From assembly GCF_004119455.1 (NCBI RefSeq), contig NZ_NRQT01000002.1:552695-616694 (forward strand): 64,000 bases of DNA, in the 5' to 3' direction. This DNA is from Chryseobacterium sp. CH25. Its GTDB lineage: Bacteria > Bacteroidota > Bacteroidia > Flavobacteriales > Weeksellaceae. The translations under genes and the position numbers were made by a program. Below are positions 57,869 through 64,000 of this stretch, piece by piece. The notes under the pieces were generated by a model. That model made no database searches and was not told the DNA's origin. It worked only from the letters and a program-made list of their open reading frames with translations. Position 1 is the stretch's first letter. Each line of letters begins with the position of its first letter.

Positions 57869-58483
57869 CTAAAGCTGAATAATAGAGCCCTTATAAAATT
57901 TAGTCAGGTCATACAGGTCATTGAAATATTTTTGGAGATCTGCATTGTTTTTATCATCAAGAGTTTTAAGCTCAGAATGATTTTCTGCCAATGTATATAA
58001 AGCAGGATAATCCGGTTTCAGATAATCCGAAAGGATATTCTCTTTGCCCTGTTCTCTGTTAATCATTTCAGTAAGAAATATTCCGTAGATCAGAAATTGA
58101 TTGAAATTCTGGGCATTGACAATATAATTCAGGTTTTCACGGGAAAGTTTTTCATATTCAGAAAGTACTCTTAGAAAAGTTTCAGTATGTATGGGCTTTT
58201 GAATTTCATAAAAAAGATCAATACCATTGATGAACAGCTGAGTTTTTATTTCTTCATGATCAGAAGGATATGCTTTACTGAACCACAAAAATATATTTAA
58301 AAGCTCTTCCCGGGTAAGTTCTTCCACTGAATCTTTTACTTTATCCTTGATGACTTCAAGACTGATTTTGGCATCAGGCTGAAGGAAGTTTTGAAAATTT
58401 TCTTCTTCACGACAAAGCTTATTGTACAAATTGATTTTTGCAATATTTGGATTGGTTTTGATGAAATAAAGTTCTTCTGTCAT
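57869..58483 (-). CDS. Unknown helical protein, 204 aa
   Basis: No family recognised. The protein is soluble, acidic and predicted mostly helical (EEENFQNFLQPDAKISLEVIKDKVKD, LRVLSEYEKLSRENLNYIVNAQNF in two parts). It has no export signal. It is separated from its neighbours by more than 130 bases. Confidence 0.55.
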   Translation of the reverse strand: MTEELYFIKTNPNIAKINLYNKLCREEENFQNFLQPDAKISLEVIKDKVKDSVEELTREELLNIFLWFSKAYPSDHEEIKTQLFINGIDLFYEIQKPIHTETFLRVLSEYEKLSRENLNYIVNAQNFNQFLIYGIFLTEMINREQGKENILSDYLKPDYPALYTLAENHSELKTLDDKNNADLQKYFNDLYDLTKFYKGSIIQL

Positions 58484-58625
58484 AACGAATTACCAAATAT
58501 TTTTATAGAAATGGTAATTAAAGATACAAAATATGCTTAAACATCAGTTAAAAAATATTATGCAGTAAATGGGAATGAATGAAGTCTTCAGGAGGGAAGC
58601 AGAAAGATTTTTTTAATTCAAAATC

Positions 58626-59003
58626 TTAAATAGTTTGATGCAGTGCAATCCTGTTGCCTTCAGAATCTTCAAATTCAGCTACAGCAAAACCATATTTTTC
58701 ATCTATTCTTTTAGGATAGAGAATTTTTCCGTCGTGTTGAAGAACTTTTTCCAGGGTAGCATCAATATTTTCTGTTTTAAAATAAATAATGACACCATTT
58801 TTTGTAGGCTTATAAACATCGCCTTTGGCTAAAGCTCCGGTAATACCGCTGTTCTTCTCTTCAAAAGGAAAAAGAGCCATTTCATAATGATCGATTATTT
58901 CTTTCTCAAAACTGAAATTAAAAACAGCAGAATAAAAGCTTTCAGCACGTTCAAGATCAGTTACGGGAATTTCAAAATAAACAACAGGATTGGATGAATT
59001 CAT
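58626..59003 (-). CDS. VOC family (glyoxalase-like) protein
   Basis: A 125-residue single VOC domain. Two beta-alpha-beta units are visible: VVYFEIPVTDLERAESFYSAVF and GVIIYFKTENIDATLEKVLQH, with the FAVAEFEDSEGNRIALHQ end. Members bind a divalent metal and act as glyoxalases, dioxygenases or resistance proteins; substrate unknown. It lies 10 bases after the 222-aa gene on the same strand. Confidence 0.85.
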   Translation of the reverse strand: MNSSNPVVYFEIPVTDLERAESFYSAVFNFSFEKEIIDHYEMALFPFEEKNSGITGALAKGDVYKPTKNGVIIYFKTENIDATLEKVLQHDGKILYPKRIDEKYGFAVAEFEDSEGNRIALHQTI

Positions 59004-59013
59004 GGGTTGTTTT

Positions 59014-59682
59014 TTATTTCTTAAATGACGGAAGTTCTTTTATTTCTTTTTTGAAAATGATTGTGGCAGCTATTGATCTGATGAGAGATCTTGCAATAGA
59101 AAGCGGATGTTCCGGAAATTCATGATCGTACTTTTCCAGTTCAGATTTATTCATTAAAGTTCCTTCTTTAAAATCAGGGTCATAAGGATCTTCAAACCAG
59201 TTTTTCATAGTTTCTTCATCCATTTCCACTTCTCCGGCCTTGTGTAATCTGTCAAGGATAAGGGCATCTCTCATTCCTGTAATTCCAATTTCGTTAGCCT
59301 GGATTTTCACTACATAACTGCAATTTTCAAAAGGAATGGTGATAGAGGCAATATAAGCCATCCCTGTTTCCTGTTGAGGAATTTTAATAATGGTTTTTAC
59401 ACAGGGGATATTGTGAACATGAATAATATCTGTTTCAATAGTCCCGCCATTAGATGCTGCAGCAATATTTCTGTAAAACTTTTTCAGATAATCAAGATCT
59501 TGAGCTGTAGGAAGATCAGGGTCTTTGTCAAAAAAATGAAGGACAATTAAGGCTGATTGTTGTTGATTAACCCATCTTATTGCTTCTTTGTCTTCTGAAA
59601 CTCTAATCCACCCCTGGTCAGGAATAGTTACAGAATGAAGGTTGGCTTTAATTTTTTTCTTCTTCTTGAAAAACTTGAACAT
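59014..59682 (-). CDS. Unknown protein, 222 aa
   Basis: The reading frame extends to 59739, but ATG 59682 (MFKFFKKKKKIK) is the probable start. Highly basic N-terminus (Lys run) followed by beta/alpha segments (VTIPDQGWIRVSEDKEAIRW, ALIVLHFFDKDPDLP, YVVKIQANEIG). It contains no transmembrane helix. A VOC gene follows closely. Function unknown. Confidence 0.6.
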   Translation of the reverse strand: MFKFFKKKKKIKANLHSVTIPDQGWIRVSEDKEAIRWVNQQQSALIVLHFFDKDPDLPTAQDLDYLKKFYRNIAAASNGGTIETDIIHVHNIPCVKTIIKIPQQETGMAYIASITIPFENCSYVVKIQANEIGITGMRDALILDRLHKAGEVEMDEETMKNWFEDPYDPDFKEGTLMNKSELEKYDHEFPEHPLSIARSLIRSIAATIIFKKEIKELPSFKK

Positions 59683-59800
59683 GGCTGGTATTTTATAGCT
59701 TAAATATCGTTCTATTTTGTCAATAATGAAAGATTTCAAGGAAAGAATTTTGATGAAATCATAGAGACCTTAATGAGCAGATAGGAATCCTTAATGATAA

Positions 59801-59824
59801 AAAATAGATAGACTTCTCTATTTT
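59801..59824. promoter_or_regulatory. Putative TetR operator upstream of the second TetR gene
   Basis: AAAATAGA and TCTATTTT flanking an 8-base centre, just upstream of the -7 box. Its AAATAGATA half is shared with the site at 60435-60448 before the MFS gene. Confidence 0.5.
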
Positions 59825-59829
59825 TTATG

Positions 59830-59837
59830 TAGCTTTG
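59830..59837 (+). promoter_or_regulatory. -7 promoter box of the second TetR gene
   Basis: TAGCTTTG. The in-frame TTG at 59835 lies within it, so ATG 59853 is the start. Confidence 0.6.
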
Positions 59838-59852
59838 TTAAAATTTTTCAGG

Positions 59853-60414
59853 ATGAAAAAGGAAAAAGTACGTGACAGGATCATCAGAGTATCTTCGGAA
59901 TTATTTTATAAACAAGGGTATAATTCTACAGGAATCAATCAGATTATTGCAGAAGCTGACATAGCAATTGGTTCATTGTATAACCATTTTGCTTCTAAAA
60001 GTGATCTTCTTCAGGCTTATTTAATCAAAGAAGAACAGGATTGGTTTGAAGGTCTTGAAAAAAGTATTGCTCATATTTCGGACCCTAAAGAAAAGATCTC
60101 TGCCATCATTGATTATCGTAAGAAAGTTCAGCAGTCATCTAAGTTTGCAGGATGCCATTTCATTAAAATTGTTTCAGAAATAGGAGAGGGGAATGCAGCT
60201 GTATCCGGTTTTCGAAAATCATAAGGAGAAACAGAAAGCAATCATTCTTGGTATTGTGAAAGAATATCATGAGTTGCATCAGTTATCAGATCCGGATTTA
60301 ATCACTGAAAATATATTTTTACTGATAGAAGGAGCTGTGGTTACCTCTACTATTACCAGGAAAAATGATTCTTTTAACCATATCCAAAAAATAATTCAAG
60401 GGTTAATACCCTAA
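59853..60414 (+). pseudogene. TetR family regulator split by a +1 frameshift
   Basis: The frames 59853-60224 and 60193-60414 together code for one TetR/AcrR repressor of about 186 residues. N-terminal HTH: TGINQIIAEADIAIGSLYNHF (two parts). The first frame ends AAVSGFRKS; the second resumes FENHKEKQKAII. Dropping one T from the run at 60209-60212 joins them as AAVSGF-ENHKEK. The C-terminal domain follows. It sits in front of an MFS drug exporter and shares an operator-like word with it, so it is its expected repressor. As sequenced, it lacks a functional ligand domain. Confidence 0.75.
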
Positions 60415-60434
60415 TTTTTTTTCAAACTTAAAAA

Positions 60435-60448
60435 ATAGATATATCTAT
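60435..60448. promoter_or_regulatory. Operator palindrome of the MFS exporter gene
   Basis: ATAGATA-TATCTAT, perfect 14-base palindrome seven bases before ATG 60455; half-site also in 59801-59824. Confidence 0.6.
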
Positions 60449-60454
60449 ATAAAA

Positions 60455-61849
60455 ATGAAACATAACTATCTGAAATTAATTGTTATATTATTTGGTCAAT
60501 TGTTAACCATTATGGATATTTTTATCATCAATGTATCCATACCCTCTATACAGCGCGATATTCATGCATCCAATGGTGAAATGCAACTGATGATAGCATC
60601 TTATCTTATTGGATTTGCTTCTTTTCTTATTACAGGGGGACGATTGGGAGATGTATATGGAAGAAAAAAGATGTTCGTTTTCGGATTGGGCTTTTTTATG
60701 ATAAGTTCCATCACCTGCGGCATTTCACAGGGAGCTGTTCAGCTGATGATATCAAGATTGGCTCAGGGAATAAGTGCAGGGTTAATGGCCCCACAGGTTC
60801 TTTCTATGATTCAGATTTTATTTCCTGTTCATGAACAGCGAACAAAAGCAATGGGCTGGTATGGAATCACCATTGGGATCGGAACTATTCTTGGGCAGTT
60901 TCTGGGTGGATATTTTTCATCACTAACCGTTTTGGAAGAATCATGGAGACTTATTTTTCTAATTAATATCCCGATATGTCTGGTTGCCATTTTTTTCAGT
61001 AGAAGAATACTGGAAGAATCCAGAATTAATAGAAAAGAATCTTTTGATCTTTGGGGTGTTTTTTTGTTGTCAGCAGGACTTTTCAGCATGACCTATACGC
61101 TTACGGTTTCTGAAAAGGAAATCTTTTCTGCTCAGAATATTCTGTACATGATAATTTCTGTGGTGATTTTAATCTACTTTATTACTAATCAGAAAAAGAA
61201 ATTGAACAATAAAAAACCTTACCTGATTGATTTTGAATTATTCCGATATAAAAACTTCAATCTGGGTATTATGGCTGTATCTTTTTTCTTTATTATGTTG
61301 GATTCTTACTTTTATATTCTTTCTTTATTTTTTCAGGATGGATTAAAGATTAGTGCAATGGAAGCGGGTGAAGTGATCGTTTTTCAGGGGTTGGGATTTA
61401 TCCTTGCTTCAGCTTTTTCAGTGAAACTGATTCTGAAATATGGTAAAATAGCCTTGATGGCAGGACTTGTTTTTATCATGTTAATTTTGATTCTTCAGAT
61501 TATTTTTTTCAGTGGCTCTAAAGAATTTTACCAGTTATATTTGTTATTATTTTTGCATGGGGTAGGAGTAGGCTCTGTAATCCCTTCATTAGCCAATATT
61601 GCTCTTTCAGGAATACCGGAAAAATTATCCGGAAATGCTTCCGGAGTTTATAATACCTTCCAGCAGATTGCAGCTATCATCGGCATTGTGGCAATCGGCA
61701 GTGTATTTTATTATTTTCTTGGAGAAAAACCATTAATACAAAATTATCATACAGCTTTTACTGTGGCTATCCTGATTAATATTTTATGTCTGATTATTGT
61801 TCTGGTTGCTGTTTTTAAAGTCCCAGATTATGTTCTTCCCAAAAAATAA
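60455..61849 (+). CDS. MFS drug exporter, DHA2 family (14 TM)
   Basis: A 464-residue H+-antiporter with about fourteen helices. The DHA2 markers are MDIFIINVSIPSIQRDI in helix 1, GGRLGDVYGRKKMF in the loop after helix 2, the motif-C-like GITIGIGTILGQFLGG and the C-terminal LANIALSGIPEKLSGNASGVYN. EmrB/QacA-type proteins export varied toxic compounds. Neighbouring TetR (frameshifted) would normally repress it through the operators at 59801 and 60435, so the exporter may be de-repressed if the frameshift is real. Confidence 0.9.
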   Translation: MKHNYLKLIVILFGQLLTIMDIFIINVSIPSIQRDIHASNGEMQLMIASYLIGFASFLITGGRLGDVYGRKKMFVFGLGFFMISSITCGISQGAVQLMISRLAQGISAGLMAPQVLSMIQILFPVHEQRTKAMGWYGITIGIGTILGQFLGGYFSSLTVLEESWRLIFLINIPICLVAIFFSRRILEESRINRKESFDLWGVFLLSAGLFSMTYTLTVSEKEIFSAQNILYMIISVVILIYFITNQKKKLNNKKPYLIDFELFRYKNFNLGIMAVSFFFIMLDSYFYILSLFFQDGLKISAMEAGEVIVFQGLGFILASAFSVKLILKYGKIALMAGLVFIMLILILQIIFFSGSKEFYQLYLLLFLHGVGVGSVIPSLANIALSGIPEKLSGNASGVYNTFQQIAAIIGIVAIGSVFYYFLGEKPLIQNYHTAFTVAILINILCLIIVLVAVFKVPDYVLPKK

Positions 61850-61865
61850 AAAATAAACTTCTGAA

Positions 61866-62969
61866 CTATTTATCTGCTTTAGTAGAATTTTTGAGAGTAC
61901 TTAAAGCTATGGTTGCCATATTTCTGGTAATCTCGGTTGGAGAATGACAATCACAATTACTAAGGCCTACTACATAAAGATCTTCTTCAGGAATATAAAC
62001 TCCCATGCTTTTGAAGCCAAATACACTTCCACCATGTTCGCGATCCGGAGTTCCGTTGATTTCTTTCAAATGCCATCCGTAGCCATAAGTAAATTCTTTG
62101 CCATTATTCAGTTTATATTTCTGAAATGCTTTTTGAGCTTGTGAGGAATTTAATAATATATTTTGATTCAGAGCCTGCTGCCATTTCCAGAGATCGTCTA
62201 CGGTAGACATCAGTGAACCTGAAGAAAAAGGAACACTGAAACTGATGACTGTTTTATTAACAAAACCATATTCTTTTTTATGATAGCCATAGGCTCTTTT
62301 GGAGATCACCTTTCGGTCTGAAGCGTAATAAGAATGACTCATTCCTGCTTTCTCAAAAATATTTTTCCTGATAAAATTTTCATAAGTATCGCCAGAAACC
62401 AATTCTATAATGTATCCCAGCACTACATATCCTGAATTGTTATAATCGAATTTTTCTCCCGGCATGAAATCTACAGGTTCATTCTTAAAAAAATCTACCA
62501 TTGCTTTAGGTTCCATTTCTTTTTGTGCAATGGAAGACAATGATTTCATTTTTGTAAAGTCTTTAATGCCTGAAGTATGAGTAAGAAGATGATGAATACT
62601 TATTTTATCACCATTAGGATAGTCTGGAATGTATTTTGAGATTGGGTCATTAACATTTAGTTTTCCCTGTTGTTCCAGTATAAGAATGGCTACAGCTGTA
62701 AACTGTTTGGTCATAGAACCAATTTGGAAAACATTGTCTGGAGTCATATCAGCTTCCAGTTCCAGGTTAGCTTTTCCAAATGCTTTTCGGTAGTATGATT
62801 TTCCCTTATGCATAATCATGAAAGCTCCGCCTGGCTCATTTTTATTTCCAAACCCGGTAAGAATGAGGCTGTCTATTTTCTGTTCAAACTTCTTGGTATA
62901 TAGTTGTGCATCAATACTAGTGCAGATCAACAAAGAGATCAGAATGGCTATTGTTTTTTTAGTAATCAT
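61866..62969 (-). CDS. Secreted serine hydrolase, class C beta-lactamase fold
   Basis: A 367-residue exported protein. The signal peptide ends SIDAQ; start ATG 62969 (an upstream in-frame Met lies in the -7 box). Catalytic motif 1 is SMTK (S-x-x-K, near residue 88), motif 2 Y-N-N in FDYNNSGY, and motif 3 HGGS in REHGGSVFG. Such enzymes are penicillin-binding-like peptidases, esterases or AmpC-type lactamases; the lack of a KTG box argues against a true lactamase. It converges on the MFS gene. Confidence 0.82.
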   Translation of the reverse strand: MITKKTIAILISLLICTSIDAQLYTKKFEQKIDSLILTGFGNKNEPGGAFMIMHKGKSYYRKAFGKANLELEADMTPDNVFQIGSMTKQFTAVAILILEQQGKLNVNDPISKYIPDYPNGDKISIHHLLTHTSGIKDFTKMKSLSSIAQKEMEPKAMVDFFKNEPVDFMPGEKFDYNNSGYVVLGYIIELVSGDTYENFIRKNIFEKAGMSHSYYASDRKVISKRAYGYHKKEYGFVNKTVISFSVPFSSGSLMSTVDDLWKWQQALNQNILLNSSQAQKAFQKYKLNNGKEFTYGYGWHLKEINGTPDREHGGSVFGFKSMGVYIPEEDLYVVGLSNCDCHSPTEITRNMATIALSTLKNSTKADK

Positions 62970-62981
62970 ATTATGTAATTT

Positions 62982-63024
62982 GTTATACAAAGATATGTAA
63001 TTATTTTATTACTATGTTATACAA
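62982..63024 (-). promoter_or_regulatory. Promoter and direct repeats of the serine hydrolase gene
   Basis: TATCTTTG at 62995-62988 is the -7 box. TTGTATAAC (as GTTATACAA) occurs twice, at 62982-62990 and 63016-63024, on either side of it. A TACA-N6-TGTA inverted word overlaps the box. A repressor site is suspected. Confidence 0.45.
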
Positions 63025-63073
63025 TATACTTTTCCGTAAATTAAAATAAGATTCTCATTTTTTGGCAGGTAAC

Positions 63074-63805
63074 TTATTTTTCTACAGAAATTAACAGCAT
63101 CATAGGTCTTCGCAGTTCATCTTTCATTTCTGGAATTTCTTTTAACAAGTCATGACTGGGTTCTGGTTCAATGATTTCTTTTATTTTGAAACCATATTTA
63201 AGTAAAGTGTTCAGATAGGAAGTTAGAGTTCTGTGATATTTAATAACATTTTCACCTAAAAAAGTAGTATTTCTTTTTCCTTCAATAAAATAATTGTCAA
63301 CAGGCCAAGCGGTTTTTTCTCCATTTTTATCATACACCCAATCTTGAGTTCCTTCAGCGGTAAAAACAGGGTGTTCTACTGAGAAAACAAAAGATCCTCC
63401 TGGAGTAAGCCACTGATAAATATTTTGAACAATCTTATCAAACGATGCTACATAATGCAAGGTTAGTGAGCTTAAAACAATATCAAACTGTTCTGAAGAG
63501 TAATCAAGATCTTCTAAGGCTTTTCTTTCATACAGAATGCCTTCAAGAGTATTAATTTCCTGTGCTTTGGCCAGCATTTTCTCTGAAAGATCAATTCCAA
63601 CCACAGATTTTGCTCCATTTTCGATCGCATATCGGCAGTGCCACCCAAATCCGCAGCCTAGATCCAGTACATTTTCTCCTTTAAAATCAGGAAGCATGTT
63701 TCTCAGAGCATGCCATTCTCCGGCTCCTTCCAATCCCAATTGAGAACGGAGCATTTTTTCATATTGGTCAAAAAATGACGGGTTGTCGTATTTGTTTTCT
63801 TTCAT
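63074..63805 (-). CDS. SAM-dependent methyltransferase
   Basis: A 243-residue class I methyltransferase. Motif I: NVLDLGCGFGWHCRYA near 55-70, acidic end of strand 2 VVGIDLSEKM, and motif IV ILSSLTLHYV near 110. It transfers methyl from S-adenosylmethionine to an unknown small molecule or quinone-like acceptor. The C-terminal region ends LRRPMMLLISVEK. It stands alone at the window's right end. Confidence 0.85.
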   Translation of the reverse strand: MKENKYDNPSFFDQYEKMLRSQLGLEGAGEWHALRNMLPDFKGENVLDLGCGFGWHCRYAIENGAKSVVGIDLSEKMLAKAQEINTLEGILYERKALEDLDYSSEQFDIVLSSLTLHYVASFDKIVQNIYQWLTPGGSFVFSVEHPVFTAEGTQDWVYDKNGEKTAWPVDNYFIEGKRNTTFLGENVIKYHRTLTSYLNTLLKYGFKIKEIIEPEPSHDLLKEIPEMKDELRRPMMLLISVEK

Positions 63806-64000
63806 GGCAGAGAAGATTTTCAGTTTTAAAACTTGGATTAATGAACAATAAATTTACGATTATTAGCTGGTAAAATTTTAAAACGCTTATTCAAACTTTT
63901 GCAAAATCTTACTGAATAAAGATTGAATGTATGTTATAAATGATTTAATTTCTGTCCTCACGACACAGCACGGATTAATTTTCATTTCGTTCATTCGCTC
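63806..64000. other. Right-edge intergenic stretch
   Basis: No gene, RNA or strong signal seen; the edge may cut into another feature. Confidence 0.4.

Noticed and set aside
1..64000. tRNA, rRNA, CRISPR array or insertion sequence
   Set aside because: I scanned for cloverleaf arms, ribosomal segments, regularly spaced direct repeats and transposase ORFs by eye and found none. A short or diverged RNA could still be missed.

Overview
The window is chromosomal DNA of a low-GC Bacteroidota, family Weeksellaceae, most likely Chryseobacterium or a close relative. The evidence is repeated promoter -7 boxes of the form TAnnTTTG, weak or absent Shine-Dalgarno sequences, and gene families typical of Flavobacteriia (trigger factor with a rudimentary PPIase domain, OstA-like LptA, DUF6427/DUF6341 pair, DUF3109, START-like protein). 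The genus is an inference. I see no prophage, integrase, transposase, CRISPR array, rRNA or tRNA.

Layout. 1-3.5 kb: end of an erythromycin-esterase-like gene, queD, lpxH, a frameshifted LuxE-like acyl-protein synthetase and a nuclease-fold protein. 3.6-10.6 kb: aqpZ, a LAS-type peptidase, a NarL-type two-component system with two unknown partners, a DUF2235 hydrolase-fold protein lacking its nucleophile, and an unknown protein. 10.7-24.2 kb: ABC-F ATPase, a small metal-ligand-rich protein with a frameshifted TonB-dependent receptor and lipoprotein, trigger factor, then minus-strand housekeeping genes including a DnaQ-like exonuclease and pssA. 24.3-33.6 kb: LTA-synthase-like sulfatase, ECF sigma factor with membrane partner, pdhB, kup, a Fur-family regulator and an OstA-like protein. 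34-45.8 kb: a 675-bp AT-rich stretch, three tandem paralogous secreted proteins, a class III aminotransferase, a degenerate class IV aminotransferase, amidase, YqgE, pdxH, HU, panD and a flippase-like protein.

45.9-51.8 kb is the most distinctive gene system: two TerD proteins, two TerY-like VWA proteins (one with C-terminal zinc-binding cysteines), a PP2C phosphatase with an N-terminal Ig-like domain, and a YegI-like protein kinase ending in a zinc ribbon. It is a complete TerY-P-type kinase/phosphatase/VWA signalling cassette coupled to TerD and lacking the classical TerC/TerZ/TerA genes.

52-64 kb is accessory: unknown proteins, GNATs, two TetR modules with recognisable operators (one controlling a previously uncalled 46-aa ORF plus a membrane protein, the other a 14-TM MFS exporter), a serine hydrolase, a methyltransferase, and the relic of a TonB-receptor gene. 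Within it, tyrS is preceded by what looks like a complete transcription attenuator: a 31-codon leader peptide with three Tyr codons, a pause hairpin, a possible antiterminator and a terminator. I consider this the best candidate for an undescribed regulatory system here.

Three conserved genes each carry a single-base indel in a homopolymer run (2092-2098, 14071-14072, 60209-60212). They may be real pseudogenes, phase-variable tracts or assembly errors. Several genes have the -7 box only 3-5 nt before ATG, implying leaderless mRNAs.
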